Shown: positions 23,643 to 32,645 of the stretch, piece after piece
How the letters are laid out: the number at the start of each line of letters is the position of its first letter
Numbering within the stretch: the first letter of the stretch is position 1
NCBI RefSeq assembly: GCF_007421815.1
Contig: NZ_VLNT01000023.1
Span: forward strand, 1 to 40,821
Source of the DNA: Aeromicrobium piscarium
Lineage (GTDB): Bacteria; Actinomycetota; Actinomycetes; Propionibacteriales; Nocardioidaceae
Direction: 5' to 3'
Length of the DNA stretch: 40,821 nt
Made by a program: the position numbers and the translations under genes
The notes under the pieces: model-generated
The model's input: only the letters and a program-made list of their open reading frames with translations
Databases searched by the model: none
What the model was told of the DNA's origin: nothing

Positions 23643-24527
23643 GTGCCGGCACGCGACAGCGCCCTGGCCGTGCTCGTCGCGGTGCTCTGGGGACTCAACT
23701 TCGTCATCATCGACGAAGGGATGAGCGGCGTGCCCCCGCTGCTGTTCCTCGCGGTGCGCTTCGCCTTCGTCGCCTTCCCGCTCGTGCTGTTCGTGCCGCG
23801 GCCACGGGCCCGATGGCAGTCGGTGGTGGCTGTGGGAGCCTTCATGAGCCTCGGACAGTTCAGCCTGCTCTACCTGGGGCTGGCGGCCGGCATGCCCTCG
23901 GGGCTCGCCTCGCTGGTGCTCCAGGCGCAGGTGATCTTCACGATCGTGCTGGCCTGGGCCGCGCTCGGTGAACGCACGGCGACCCGTCAGGTCATCGGGG
24001 TGGTGGTCGGCGCGGCCGGTCTGCTCCTGGTGGCGCTCGCCCACGGGCTGCGAGCGCCGGTGCTCCCCGTGGTCATCACGATCGGCGCGGCGTTCTCCTG
24101 GGCCGTGGGCAATGTCGTCGCGCGACAGGCCAAGGTGTCCTCGGGGCTGTCCCTCGTGGTGTGGTCGGCGCTCGTCGTGCCGGTGCCGTGTCTGCTGCTC
24201 TCACTGCTCGTCGACGGCCCCGCGGCGATCGCGGATGCCGTGTCCGCCTTCGGCTGGGGCGCCGCGGCCAGCACCGCCTACACGGCTATCGGTGCATCGC
24301 TGATCGGGTACACGATCTTCAACGGACTGCTCTCCCGGCATCCGGCCGGGTCCGTCGTGCCGTTCATCCTGCTGGTCCCCGTCGTCGGCATCGCGGCGGC
24401 ATGGGCGGTGCAGGACGAGGTGCCCACCCCGCTGGAGGCAGTGGGTGCGGTCGTGATGATGACCGGTGTCGCGATCGCGAGCATCACTCGGCGGCGCCCG
24501 CCGGTCCCGCTCGGCGAGCCGTCCTGA
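23643..24527 (+). CDS. EamA/DMT family transporter
   Basis: A 294-residue protein with about ten membrane segments in two five-helix halves, as in the EamA (drug/metabolite transporter) family. The first half opens with LAVLVAVLWGLNFVIIDEGM and the second with ITIGAAFSWAVGNVVARQA. It likely exports amino acid or related metabolites; substrate unknown. GTG 23643 is the only start in frame near the family N-terminus; GGGAGC is immediately upstream, closer than usual. A repeat hairpin follows the stop. Confidence 0.9.
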   Translation: MPARDSALAVLVAVLWGLNFVIIDEGMSGVPPLLFLAVRFAFVAFPLVLFVPRPRARWQSVVAVGAFMSLGQFSLLYLGLAAGMPSGLASLVLQAQVIFTIVLAWAALGERTATRQVIGVVVGAAGLLLVALAHGLRAPVLPVVITIGAAFSWAVGNVVARQAKVSSGLSLVVWSALVVPVPCLLLSLLVDGPAAIADAVSAFGWGAAASTAYTAIGASLIGYTIFNGLLSRHPAGSVVPFILLVPVVGIAAAWAVQDEVPTPLEAVGAVVMMTGVAIASITRRRPPVPLGEPS

Positions 24528-24554
24528 TCCCCGAGACTCGCGCCGCTGACGCTC

Positions 24555-24615
24555 GACTTTTGCCGGCTTGTGGCCCCCGAACGCCATCGGCGAGGGCCGC
24601 AACCCGGCAAAAGTC
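24555..24615. repeat. TGTGGCCC-type palindromic repeat, copy 1
   Basis: GACTTTTGCCGG (24555-24566) pairs with CCGGCAAAAGTC (24604-24615); inside, TTGTGGCCC pairs imperfectly with GGGCCGCAA. The element fills the gap between the convergent ends of the EamA and TetR genes. It shares TTGTGGCCC and the outer ACTTTTG with copies at 29594-29670 and 29737-29790, so it belongs to one repeat family. Confidence 0.65.
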
Positions 24616-24627
24616 GGACCCGGAGGG

Positions 24628-25179
24628 TCAGGGGGCGAGGAGGGCGCGGTGGGCCATCTGCGTCAGGAGGGCGCGCATCTGCCGGTCGTTCAGGCGGGCG
24701 GAGTGCGGGGTCGAGTTGAGGAGCCCGAAGGCGGCCTGTGCGCTGGCCTGGGCTGTGGGGCGATCGAGGTCGGTCCGCAGCTCGCGCAGCACACCGACCC
24801 ACACGTCGATGTACGCCAGCTGCGTCTCACGCACCCGCTCTCGTGAGGCGGCGTCCAGGGTGGACCACTCGCGCTCCTGGATCACGATGAGCGCCGGATG
24901 GGTGAGCGCGAAGTCCACGTGCCAGTCGATGAGCGCGTCGAGGGCGGCTGAGGCATCGGGGGCCTCATCGGCGCGCCGTGTGCCCTCCGCGAGGAGCCGA
25001 TCGCTGACCGAGGTGAGCGAGTGCTGCAATAGCTCGGCCTTGCCGGAGAAGTGCTTGTAGAGCGCGGGACCGGAGATGCCCACCGCCTCGCCGATGTCCT
25101 GTACCGAGACGCCGTGGAACCCCCGCTCGGCGAAGAGCTCCGCCGCGACGTCCACGATCTGCTGTTGGCGGGTGACCAC
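24628..25179 (-). CDS. TetR family regulator of the leucine-type operon
   Basis: A TetR protein of 183 residues from GTG 25179 (190 from ATG 25200). HTH region: [19 protein letters not shown], then [26 protein letters not shown]. It diverges from the carboxylase/HMG-CoA lyase operon, and a perfect palindrome lies between them, so it likely represses the operon until an acyl-CoA binds, as TetR regulators of fatty or branched-chain acid catabolism do. GTG 25179 is preferred because TACGCT lies 6 bases upstream; ATG 25200 directly abuts the operator and lacks a ribosome site. Confidence 0.9.
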   Translation of the reverse strand: MVTRQQQIVDVAAELFAERGFHGVSVQDIGEAVGISGPALYKHFSGKAELLQHSLTSVSDRLLAEGTRRADEAPDASAALDALIDWHVDFALTHPALIVIQEREWSTLDAASRERVRETQLAYIDVWVGVLRELRTDLDRPTAQASAQAAFGLLNSTPHSARLNDRQMRALLTQMAHRALLAP

Positions 25180-25200
25180 GATCGCAGCGTAGCGCATCAT

Positions 25201-25218
25201 GGTTAATGACTGTTAACC
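25201..25218. promoter_or_regulatory. TetR operator of the carboxylase operon
   Basis: GGTTAA-N6-TTAACC is a perfect palindrome between the divergent TetR and carboxylase genes. It overlaps TAACCT (25214-25219), which stands 7 bases before GTG 25227 and serves as a likely -10. A regulator bound here would block the operon promoter. Confidence 0.82.
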
Positions 25219-25226
25219 TTCGAGGC

Positions 25227-26780
25227 GTGACCCTCCAGGATCTCGTCTCCGAACTCCGTGAGCGCACCGCCGTCGCCCGGCGTGGCGGCAGCGATGCCGC
25301 CCGCGAACGGCATCTGTCCCGCGGCAAGCTGCTCCCTCGCGATCGCGTGGACCGGTTGCTTGATCCCGGCTCGCCGTTCCTTGAGATCGCACCACTCGCG
25401 GCGCACGACGTGTACGGCGGCGATGTGCCCAGCGCGGGCATCGTCACCGGCATCGGCCGGGTCGCGGGACGCGAATGTGTCATCGTCGCCAATGACGCGA
25501 CGGTCAAAGGTGGCACCTACTACCCGCTCACCGTCAAGAAGCACCTGCGGGCGCAGACGATCGCCCAGCAGAACCGGCTGCCGTGCGTCTACCTCGTCGA
25601 CTCCGGCGGAGCCTTCCTGCCGATGCAGGACGAGGTGTTCCCCGACCGCGAGCACTTCGGCCGGATCTTCTACAACCAGGCACAGATGTCGGCGCAGGGC
25701 ATCCCGCAGATCGCCGCGGTCATGGGCTCCTGCACCGCCGGCGGCGCCTATGTGCCGGCGATGAGCGACGAGAGCGTCATCGTGCGCGACCAGGGCACGA
25801 TCTTCCTCGGCGGGCCGCCGCTCGTGAAGGCCGCCACCGGCGAGGTGGTGACCGCCGAGGAGCTCGGCGGCGGCGACGTGCACGCCCGCACCTCCGGTGT
25901 GGTGGACCATCTCGCCGAGGACGACGAGCATGCGCTGGCGATCGTCCGCTCCATCGTCGAGACCCTCGAACGCCCACAGGCCCCCGCCTATGTCCGGCGC
26001 GAGCCCGTCGAGCCGAGGGATGACCCGTCCGGCCTCTACGACGTGATCCCCGACGACCCGCGCGTGCCCTATGACGTACGCGAGGTCATCCGCCGGATCG
26101 TCGACGACTCGCGCCTACACGAGTTCAAGCCGCTCTACGGCGATACCCTCGTCTGCGGTTTCGCCCACATCTGGGGCTACCCCGTCGCCATCCTGGCCAA
26201 TAACGGCATCCTCTTCAGCGAGTCGGCGATGAAGGGCGCGCACTTCATCGAGCTGGCCAATCAGCGCGGCATCCCGCTGGTCTTCCTGCAGAACATCACC
26301 GGCTTCATGGTCGGCAAGGAGTACGAGAACGGGGGCATCGCGAAGGACGGCGCCAAACTGGTCACCGCTGTCGCGTCGAGCGTCGTCCCCAAGTTCACCG
26401 TCGTCATCGGCGGCTCCTATGGTGCGGGCAACTACGGCATGTGCGGTCGCGCCTACGATCCGCGATTCCTGTGGATATGGCCCAACGCCCGGATCTCGGT
26501 CATGGGCGGCGAGCAGGCCGCGTCGGTGCTCGCCACCGTCCGCCGCGACGCCCTCGAGGCCAAGGGCGGCGAGTGGAGCGAGGAGGACGAGGAGGCCTTC
26601 AAGGAGCCGATCCGCGCGCAATACGAGGAGCAGGGGTCCCCCTACTACTCCACCGCCCGGCTGTGGGACGACGGCATCATCGATCCCGCAAACACCCGGC
26701 GCGTGCTCGGACTCGGGCTCCAGGCCGCCGCGCACGCTCCCATCCCCGCCACCCCACAGTTCGGAGTGTTCCGGCTATGA
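25227..26780 (+). CDS. Acyl-CoA carboxylase beta (carboxyltransferase) subunit, methylcrotonoyl-CoA type
   Basis: A 517-residue carboxyltransferase with two crotonase-like halves. The N-terminal half has [20 protein letters not shown] and the acyl-CoA binding [16 protein letters not shown] (about residues 167-182); the C-terminal half has [19 protein letters not shown] (about 357-375) and [26 protein letters not shown] plus the adjacent HMG-CoA lyase point to methylcrotonoyl-CoA carboxylase. GTG 25227 is chosen because an ATG at 25206 lies inside the palindromic operator and lacks promoter spacing. It overlaps the alpha subunit by four bases. Confidence 0.9.
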   Translation: MTLQDLVSELRERTAVARRGGSDAARERHLSRGKLLPRDRVDRLLDPGSPFLEIAPLAAHDVYGGDVPSAGIVTGIGRVAGRECVIVANDATVKGGTYYPLTVKKHLRAQTIAQQNRLPCVYLVDSGGAFLPMQDEVFPDREHFGRIFYNQAQMSAQGIPQIAAVMGSCTAGGAYVPAMSDESVIVRDQGTIFLGGPPLVKAATGEVVTAEELGGGDVHARTSGVVDHLAEDDEHALAIVRSIVETLERPQAPAYVRREPVEPRDDPSGLYDVIPDDPRVPYDVREVIRRIVDDSRLHEFKPLYGDTLVCGFAHIWGYPVAILANNGILFSESAMKGAHFIELANQRGIPLVFLQNITGFMVGKEYENGGIAKDGAKLVTAVASSVVPKFTVVIGGSYGAGNYGMCGRAYDPRFLWIWPNARISVMGGEQAASVLATVRRDALEAKGGEWSEEDEEAFKEPIRAQYEEQGSPYYSTARLWDDGIIDPANTRRVLGLGLQAAAHAPIPATPQFGVFRL

Positions 26781-28660
26781 CTTTCTCCCGTGTCCTCATC
26801 GCCAACCGTGGCGAGATCGCCCGCCGCATCATCCGGGCCTGCCGCGACGTCGGACTCGTCAGCATCGCGGTCTACGCCGATGCCGATGCCGACGCCGCCT
26901 TCACCCGCGAGGCCGACGAGTCCGTGCGCATCGGCCCCACCCCCGCGAGCGAGTCCTATCTCTCGATCGAGGCGATCCTCGACGCCGCCCGTCGCACCGG
27001 TGCCGAGGCGGTCCATCCCGGTTACGGCTTCCTGTCCGAGCGGGCGGAGTTCGCTCGGGCGGTGACCGAGGCCGGTCTGGTGTTCATCGGCCCGAGCGCC
27101 GAGGTGATGGAGGCGATGGGCCGCAAGGACCGCGCCCGCGATATCGCCGAGCGCGCCGGGGTCCCCATCACCCCGCGCTTCGAGCCCGATGACATCCCCG
27201 CGGACGCCTTCCCGGTCCTCGTGAAGGCGGCGGCAGGAGGGGGTGGCAAGGGCATGCACGTCGCTCGACGCCCCGATGACCTCGCCGATGCGCTCGCGGT
27301 CGCGAGTCGTGAGGCCCGGTCCGCCTTCGGCGATGACACGCTGCTGATCGAGAAGTACGTCGAGCGGGGTCGGCACGTCGAGGTGCAGGTCTTCGGCGAC
27401 ACCCGCGGCGAGATCGTGCATCTCTACGAGCGTGACTGTTCGGCGCAGCGACGGCACCAGAAGGTCATCGAAGAGGCTCCGGCGCCCTTCCTCGACCCGG
27501 CGGTCAGGCAGTTGCTGCTCGACTCGGCAGTCGCGCTCTGCCGCGAGGTCGGGTATGTGGGCGCCGGGACCGTCGAGTTCCTGGTCGCGGGCACGGATGC
27601 CTACTTCCTGGAGATGAACACCCGGCTCCAAGTCGAGCATCCGGTCACCGAGGAAGTCACCGGTGTCGATCTCGTGCAGTGGCAGTTCCAGATCGCGCAG
27701 GGGGAACCGCTGCCGCTGCGCCAGGACGAGATCGGCTGCGAGGGCCATGCGATCGAGGCCCGTATCTACGCCGAGGACCCCTATGCCGGCTTCCTGCCGC
27801 AGGCCGGTCGGGTGGTCGACGTGCAGTGGCCGTGGCACGAACGCGTCGAGGCGGCGCTCGACGGTCCAGGCGAGGTCGGCACGGCCTACGATCCGATGCT
27901 GGCCAAGATCATCACGCGCGGGGCCACGCGGGACGAGGCGATCGACGCGCTCGTCGCCGCGCTGAGCGAGACGGCGGTGCTCGGGGTCACCACCAATACC
28001 GGCTTCGTCCGCCGGCTGGCGGACAGTACGGCCTTCCGCGAGGGCGATGTGCACACCGGATGGCTCGATGATCCCGAGCTCTCGTCCGCATTACTCGATC
28101 GACCGGAACTCAGTGACCGGGCGCTGGCCGAGGCGGCTCAGTGCATGACCGAGCCGGCCGAGGACGATCCCTTCGGCTGCCGCGACGGATGGCGTTCGGC
28201 CGGCCACGCAGGTCCCGACCGCGTGGTCCTCGTCGAACAGTTCGGTCAGCGGCACGAGATCGACCTGGATGCTTCCGCGCAATGTCGTCGTGAGGCGATA
28301 CCCGAGCCGTGGATAGGTGCGCCGTGGCTACGGCGGATCGGCGGCCGGGTCTGGGTCGCCCAGCACGGTGAGTCGTGGGTTCTGGAGGTCCCGGATCCGA
28401 TGTCGCGTGCCCGCTCCGCCGCCCAGGGCGACGAGACGGTGACGGCGCCGATGCCGGGAACGGTGCTGACGGTCCAGGTCGCCGAAGGCGATCGGGTCGT
28501 CGCCGATCAGCGCATCGCGACGATGGAGGCGATGAAGATGGAGCTCACGCTCGTCGCCCCCCACGACGGAGTGGTGGGAGAGCTCGGCGCCCGGCCGGGG
28601 CAACAGGTGCCGATCGGGCAGGTGATCGCCCGGGTCACCGCGGCCGACGGGGACGCCTGA
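26777..28660 (+). CDS. Acyl-CoA carboxylase alpha subunit (biotin carboxylase + BCCP)
   Basis: A 627-residue biotin-dependent subunit. Biotin carboxylase occupies about residues 4-440: [13 protein letters not shown] (8-20), [16 protein letters not shown], the ATP-loop [11 protein letters not shown] and [13 protein letters not shown] linker domain of about 100 residues leads to a biotinyl domain with EAMKMEL, biotin attached to Lys587. It carboxylates its own biotin and passes CO2 to the beta subunit upstream, which it overlaps by ATGA. The size fits methylcrotonoyl-CoA carboxylase alpha; a propionyl or geranyl substrate is not excluded. Confidence 0.92.
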   Translation: MTFSRVLIANRGEIARRIIRACRDVGLVSIAVYADADADAAFTREADESVRIGPTPASESYLSIEAILDAARRTGAEAVHPGYGFLSERAEFARAVTEAGLVFIGPSAEVMEAMGRKDRARDIAERAGVPITPRFEPDDIPADAFPVLVKAAAGGGGKGMHVARRPDDLADALAVASREARSAFGDDTLLIEKYVERGRHVEVQVFGDTRGEIVHLYERDCSAQRRHQKVIEEAPAPFLDPAVRQLLLDSAVALCREVGYVGAGTVEFLVAGTDAYFLEMNTRLQVEHPVTEEVTGVDLVQWQFQIAQGEPLPLRQDEIGCEGHAIEARIYAEDPYAGFLPQAGRVVDVQWPWHERVEAALDGPGEVGTAYDPMLAKIITRGATRDEAIDALVAALSETAVLGVTTNTGFVRRLADSTAFREGDVHTGWLDDPELSSALLDRPELSDRALAEAAQCMTEPAEDDPFGCRDGWRSAGHAGPDRVVLVEQFGQRHEIDLDASAQCRREAIPEPWIGAPWLRRIGGRVWVAQHGESWVLEVPDPMSRARSAAQGDETVTAPMPGTVLTVQVAEGDRVVADQRIATMEAMKMELTLVAPHDGVVGELGARPGQQVPIGQVIARVTAADGDA

Positions 28661-29589
28661 TGGGCCGCGCCCTGCCGATGACGGTCCGCGAGGAGGGACT
28701 GCCCGAGCGGGTGACGATCTACGAGGTCGGACCGCGCGACGGGCTGCAGAATGAGAAGGCGATCGTCCCGCTGGAGGTCAAGGCGGCGTTCGTGGAGCGG
28801 CTGGTGGCTGCCGGCCTGCCGATCGTGGAGGCGACGAGCTTCGTGCATCCGCGCTGGGTGCCGCAGCTCGCCGATGCGGCCGAGCTCGTCGCCGGCCTCG
28901 ACCTCGACGGTGCGATTCCGTTGCCCGTCCTGGTGCCCAATGAGCGTGGCCTCGACCGGGCGATCGAGGCTGGGTGCCGGCATATCGCGGTCTTCGCGAG
29001 CGCCACCGAGACCTTCGCGGCCAAGAACCTGAACACGACGCTGGAGGACCAGTTCGCGATGTTCGAGCCGGTCGTGCGGCGCGCCCTCGATCAGGGGATC
29101 GATGTCCGCGCCTATGTGTCGATGTGCTTCGGCGATCCGTGGGAGGGCGCGGTCCCGATCGAACAGGTGGTCGCGGTCGGCACCCGGCTGCTCGGCCTCG
29201 GGGCCTCGCAGCTCTCGCTCGGCGACACGATCGGCGTGGGAACCGTGGGTCACGTGGGCGCACTCGTCGAGGCCTTCGGCGCTGCGGGTGTGGGTGTCGA
29301 CCGGCTCGCGATGCACTTCCACGACACCTACGGCCAGGCGCTCGCCAATGCCCATGCGGCGTTGCGCCAGGGGATCACGACCTTCGACGCCTCGGCCGGC
29401 GGCCTCGGCGGATGTCCCTATGCCGAGAGCGCTACCGGCAATCTGGCCACCGAGGATCTGATCTGGATGCTCGACGGCCTCGGCATCGAGCACGGCGTCG
29501 ACCTCGATGCGGTGGTGGCGACGAGCATCTGGATGGCCGAACAGTTGGGTCGCCCCAGCCCGTCGGCCGTCGTCCGCGCCCTCACCTGA
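28660..29589 (+). CDS. Hydroxymethylglutaryl-CoA lyase
   Basis: A 309-residue TIM-barrel enzyme that cleaves HMG-CoA to acetyl-CoA and acetoacetate, the last step of leucine breakdown. It has the catalytic Arg in GPRDGLQNEK (about residues 22-31), metal-binding HFHDTYGQALAN (about 224-235) and the signature GGLGGCPYA with Cys252, which is specific to HMG-CoA lyases over citramalate-type relatives. ATG 28660 shares one base with the preceding TGA (TGATG). Terminal gene of the operon; isovaleryl-CoA dehydrogenase and methylglutaconyl-CoA hydratase are not next to it. Confidence 0.93.
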   Translation: MGRALPMTVREEGLPERVTIYEVGPRDGLQNEKAIVPLEVKAAFVERLVAAGLPIVEATSFVHPRWVPQLADAAELVAGLDLDGAIPLPVLVPNERGLDRAIEAGCRHIAVFASATETFAAKNLNTTLEDQFAMFEPVVRRALDQGIDVRAYVSMCFGDPWEGAVPIEQVVAVGTRLLGLGASQLSLGDTIGVGTVGHVGALVEAFGAAGVGVDRLAMHFHDTYGQALANAHAALRQGITTFDASAGGLGGCPYAESATGNLATEDLIWMLDGLGIEHGVDLDAVVATSIWMAEQLGRPSPSAVVRALT

Positions 29590-29593
29590 CCTT

Positions 29594-29670
29594 CCGGGTC
29601 CAACTTCTGGCCACTTGTGGCCCCTTCGGAAGCCGGAGGAGGGGCCACAACCGGCCACACCTTGGTCCGG
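29594..29670. repeat. TGTGGCCC-type palindromic repeat, copy 2
   Basis: TGGCCACTTGTGGCCCC and GGGGCCACAACCGGCCA form the core stem, with outer arms around CCAACTT and TTGG. It starts 5 bases after the HMG-CoA lyase stop, in the space between convergent genes, and is followed by copy 3. Confidence 0.7.
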
Positions 29671-29736
29671 AAGCTCACCTTGTCCGGTTGTCGAGACGAT
29701 CTCAGTATGCGGTCGCCCCGCGACGAGCGAGCAGGA

Positions 29737-29790
29737 TTTGGCCACTTGTGGCCCGTTCAGAGGTCGTCGAAAGGGCCACAAGTGGCCAAA
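29737..29790. repeat. TGTGGCCC-type palindromic repeat, copy 3
   Basis: TTTGGCCACTTGTGGCCC (29737-29754) and GGGCCACAAGTGGCCAAA (29773-29790) are a perfect 18-bp inverted repeat with an 18-base loop. Right flank AGTTGG extends the similarity to copies 1 and 2. It ends 13 bases from the ecsC stop, so it could stop transcription from either side. Confidence 0.75.
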
Positions 29791-29803
29791 AGTTGGACGG
29801 GGC

Positions 29804-30475
29804 TCAGCGCAGCCGGCGGTCGCGCAACTCGGTCTGGGCGTACTTCCCGACCTGCCAGGTGCCGAGACCGTCGGCGCCGGCGCCCACCGCGCCGCCCAGC
29901 AACGGCACGCGCTTGCCGACGAGCATGACCGCACGCCGACCGACCGTGCGACCGACGAGCTCCCCGGTGACCTCCCGGGCGATGCGGTCGTCGAGCGCCG
30001 GGTCATGGACCGGCGAGGTGGCCATCGCCATCGGCGATGACGGCAACCGGTGGCTACGGATCATCTGCTCGACGGTCTCCTCGCCCAGCATGACCGCCAG
30101 GATCGCATTGCGGACCCGTGGATCCTCGATGTCGTAGCCGCGCAGATGCGCCACGCTCGCGACCAGATGGCACTGCACGATCGTCACGCCCACGACGTTC
30201 GCCGGCAGGGTCGCGGCCGCGATCGAGAGGCCGCCCAGATTGGTGACGAATCCCTGAAGCCCAGCCAGGCTGGTGTGCGTGCGTACGAGGGCCGCGACGG
30301 CCTTCTCGACGTCGCCACCGTGGCTCGCCAGCTTGCCGCCGGCCGTCTCGATGACCGGCCGCAGGGGTCCGGCGCCGTCGATGGCGCGATCCAGTACCGC
30401 GCGGACATAGCCGGAGGCGACGCGGGGAACCAGCTTCGATCCCGCGCCGACGGCCATAGTGCTTCCCAGACCCAT
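29804..30475 (-). CDS. EcsC family protein
   Basis: A 223-residue protein with Ala/Gly-rich hydrophobic helices, matching the EcsC family, named after a Bacillus protein of unclear role linked to membrane transport. Landmarks are IAAATLPANVVGVTIVQ and VASVAHLRGYDIEDPRVRNAI (about residues 87-140). Several hydrophobic segments suggest membrane association. ATG 30475 has TATCCT exactly 6 bases upstream (30482-30487 on the plus strand), overlapping the palindrome at 30483-30504, so its promoter is likely regulated. Confidence 0.85.
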   Translation of the reverse strand: MGLGSTMAVGAGSKLVPRVASGYVRAVLDRAIDGAGPLRPVIETAGGKLASHGGDVEKAVAALVRTHTSLAGLQGFVTNLGGLSIAAATLPANVVGVTIVQCHLVASVAHLRGYDIEDPRVRNAILAVMLGEETVEQMIRSHRLPSSPMAMATSPVHDPALDDRIAREVTGELVGRTVGRRAVMLVGKRVPLLGGAVGAGADGLGTWQVGKYAQTELRDRRLR

Positions 30476-30482
30476 ACCCCCA

Positions 30483-30504
30483 GGATAGGAAGCCGTTCCT
30501 ATCC
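30483..30504. promoter_or_regulatory. Palindromic operator between ecsC and phosphotransferase genes
   Basis: GGATAGGAA-gccg-TTCCTATCC is a perfect 9-bp inverted repeat that covers the leaderless-type -10 of ecsC. No regulator gene is adjacent, so it should be bound by a regulator encoded elsewhere, or be a small hairpin. Confidence 0.7.
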
Positions 30505-30556
30505 GCGGGGCCCGAATCTGCGCGAGGATGTATGGGGGACGATCGAGGGAGCACCC

Positions 30557-31528
30557 ATGACGGTCCGGACACCGCCTTTCTCGCAGCAGGTCGTGAGCCC
30601 GGCGTGGCGCTCCGCGGCGACGGAGTGGATCGCCGAGATGGTCACCCGTGCGGGGTGGCGGCTCACCGGCCCGATCCGCCAACCGCGTGTTCGACCCTGG
30701 TCGACCCAGCTCGTCGTGGCGACCGACCACGGCGATGTCTGGTTCAAGGCCAACTGCCGCGCGGCCCGGTTCGAAGCGGGGGTGCACCAGCTGCTCACCC
30801 AGCTGATCCCCGAGCTCCTCCAGCGACCGCTGGCCGTCGATCCGCGCCGGGGATGGCTGCTCACCGCCGACCACGGAGAGCGTCCCCTCGAGGACACGGA
30901 CGCCGGCACCGCGGACTGGTGCGCGCTCGTGCGCGAGGGAGCGCGATGGCAGCAGCGGCTGGCCGACCATGGAACCGAGCTGCTGGAGGCCGGGCTCCCG
31001 GACCACTCCCCCAGGACGGTGCCCGAGCGGTTCGATCAGCTCCTCGACGCCCTCGAAGGTCTGCCGGACCTGCATCCCTCGGCGCTCACGGCTGACGAGG
31101 CGACGCGATTCCGGCGGCATCGCGACGAGCTCGCTGAGGCGTGCGCGGCATTGGAGGCCTCCTCGCTGCCCACCACGTTCCAGCACGGCGACCTGCACTG
31201 GGGCAATGTGTGGGGAACGCGCGAGCGGCCACGATTGCTCGACTTCGGCGACGCGAGCTGGGCGCCCGCCGTCGAGCTGCTGTCCGTCCCCCGCGCGGTC
31301 GCGCGCATGGGGGCGGATGTCGACTGGCTCGGGGTCGTCGCCGCCTACCTGGAGGTCTGGGACATCGACCACACGGCCTGGGGCGTGGCCTGGAACGCGG
31401 CGACCTTCACCCATGCGGTCAATCGCGCCGGGAGCTGGTGGGGCCTGCTGCAGGAGGCGACCGAGGCCGAGTGGGAGCAGTGGGGTGAGGCACCGCTGGC
31501 CCATCTGCGCGAGATGATGAGGACATGA
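30557..31528 (+). CDS. Phosphotransferase, aminoglycoside phosphotransferase (APH) fold
   Basis: A 323-residue kinase-like protein. The Brenner motif QHGDLHWGNV (about residues 209-218) and LLDFGDAS (about 227-234) carry the catalytic and metal-binding Asp residues of the APH/choline kinase fold. The N-lobe is less conserved. The substrate could be an aminoglycoside, a sugar or another small molecule; no resistance phenotype should be assumed. ATG 30557 has GAGGGA about 7 bases upstream. It overlaps aat by four bases (ATGA). Confidence 0.85.
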   Translation: MTVRTPPFSQQVVSPAWRSAATEWIAEMVTRAGWRLTGPIRQPRVRPWSTQLVVATDHGDVWFKANCRAARFEAGVHQLLTQLIPELLQRPLAVDPRRGWLLTADHGERPLEDTDAGTADWCALVREGARWQQRLADHGTELLEAGLPDHSPRTVPERFDQLLDALEGLPDLHPSALTADEATRFRRHRDELAEACAALEASSLPTTFQHGDLHWGNVWGTRERPRLLDFGDASWAPAVELLSVPRAVARMGADVDWLGVVAAYLEVWDIDHTAWGVAWNAATFTHAVNRAGSWWGLLQEATEAEWEQWGEAPLAHLREMMRT

Positions 31529-32205
31529 CCGGACCGGTGCCGCTGCCGCCACCCGTGTGGGACTTCACCTCGGCGCGGTGGCCGGAGGACGACTGCGTCG
31601 CGGCGGGCGCCGACCTCGAACCCTCCACTCTGGTCGAGGCCTACCGCAATGGCCTCTTCCCGATGCCCGACGGGGGGCAGCTGTTGTGGTGGTGCCCGCT
31701 CGAGCGCGGTGTGCTCGAACCGGGACGTATCCGGGTCTCGCGGTCGCTACGCGCCTCGACGCGTCGGTTCACGATCACGGTCGACCAGGACTTCGCCGGA
31801 GTGGTCGCCGGGTGTGCCGACCCGCGTCGCCCGGGCGCCTGGATCGACCGCTCGATCGCGCGCGCTTACCAGCGATTGCACGAGTTCGGCTGGGCACATT
31901 CGATCGAGGTCCGTGACGACGACGGTGCGCTGGTGGGCGGTCTGTACGGTGTCGCCGTGGGACGCCTGTTCGCCGGGGAATCGATGTTCCATCGGGTGAG
32001 AGACGCGTCCAAGGTGGCGCTGGTGGCGTTGAACGAACTATTGGAATCGCAGGCAGGATCGGACTATCTTGTCGACACGCAGTGGCAGACGCCGCACCTG
32101 GCCTCACTCGGCGTGACCACAGTGAGACGGGATGAGTACCTGCGTCGTATCGGTCCGCTGACCGCCGGTCAGCCGTTGGACTGGACGTTCTCTACCACCG
32201 GATAA
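31525..32205 (+). CDS. aat: Leucyl/phenylalanyl-tRNA-protein transferase
   Basis: A 226-residue enzyme of the N-degron pathway, which adds Leu or Phe from aminoacyl-tRNA to proteins with N-terminal Arg or Lys for ClpAP-type degradation. Signatures include AYRNGLFPMP (about residues 39-48), WWCPLERG, HSIEVRDDDGALVGGLYGVAVG and the C-terminal DTQWQTPHLASLG. Length is as usual for Aat. It is co-translated with the upstream phosphotransferase gene by an ATGA overlap, an unusual partnership. Confidence 0.95.
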   Translation: MTGPVPLPPPVWDFTSARWPEDDCVAAGADLEPSTLVEAYRNGLFPMPDGGQLLWWCPLERGVLEPGRIRVSRSLRASTRRFTITVDQDFAGVVAGCADPRRPGAWIDRSIARAYQRLHEFGWAHSIEVRDDDGALVGGLYGVAVGRLFAGESMFHRVRDASKVALVALNELLESQAGSDYLVDTQWQTPHLASLGVTTVRRDEYLRRIGPLTAGQPLDWTFSTTG

Positions 32206-32230
32206 ACCCCGCGACACGGCCGGGTAGGGC

Positions 32231-32258
32231 TTGGAATTTCGCGGAGTATTCATAGACT
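32231..32258 (+). promoter_or_regulatory. Promoter of hup
   Basis: TTGGAA (32231-32236) and TAGACT (32253-32258) are 16 bases apart, about 37 bases before the GTG start of the HU gene. The segment is AT-rich against its surroundings, and the leader has a clear ribosome site AGGAGT. Confidence 0.6.
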
Positions 32259-32294
32259 GGCGGACGCACACATCAATCTGCACTAGGAGTTTTC

Positions 32295-32573
32295 GTGGCT
32301 CTCTCCCGCAACGACCTCGTCGCCGCCCTCGCTGAGCAGGCCGGCGTGACCAAGACCGACGCCGACAAGGTGCTCTCGGCCTTCAGCGATGTCGTCCTCG
32401 ACGCCGTCTCCAAGGGCGACAAGGTCTCCATCCCCGGCATCCTGTCGGTCGAGCGCGTCGAGCGCGCCGCTCGCACGGGCCGGAACCCCGCCACCGGCGA
32501 GACGATCGACATCCCGGCCGGTTACGGCGTGAAGGTCAGCGCCGGCTCGCGCCTGAAGGCCGCCGCCAAGTAA
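32295..32573 (+). CDS. hup: DNA-binding protein HU
   Basis: A 92-residue HU protein with the fold start NDLVAALAEQAGVTKTDADK, GDKVSIPGILSVERVERAARTGRNPATGETIDIP (the DNA-clamping arm, about residues 46-79) and a short basic C-terminus. It compacts and bends DNA. Mycobacteria and streptomycetes often encode a longer HU with a Lys-rich tail; this is the short form. GTG 32295 has AGGAGT 5 bases upstream. A promoter with a leader precedes it and two hairpins follow. Confidence 0.95.
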   Translation: MALSRNDLVAALAEQAGVTKTDADKVLSAFSDVVLDAVSKGDKVSIPGILSVERVERAARTGRNPATGETIDIPAGYGVKVSAGSRLKAAAK

Positions 32574-32586
32574 GACGTCCCGCTCC

Positions 32587-32626
32587 GGACCTTCCTCGTC
32601 GCCGATGGCGGCGAGGGGAGAGGTCC
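32587..32626 (+). terminator. Hairpin downstream of hup
   Basis: GGACCTTCCTCGTCGCC folds back on GGCGGCGAGGGGAGAGGTCC as an imperfect stem of about 15 pairs around a 3-base loop, 14 bases after the stop. First of two terminator-like structures after hup. Confidence 0.6.
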
Positions 32627-32645
32627 TGTGCGTGATGGCGACATC

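Noticed and set aside
25206..25226. ATG 25206 as carboxylase start
   Set aside because: It sits inside the palindromic operator and upstream of the likely TSS; GTG 25227 has TAACCT at the leaderless spacing.
30557..31528. Antibiotic resistance gene
   Set aside because: The APH fold alone does not show aminoglycoside activity; the N-lobe is not close to known resistance enzymes and the gene is coupled to aat.
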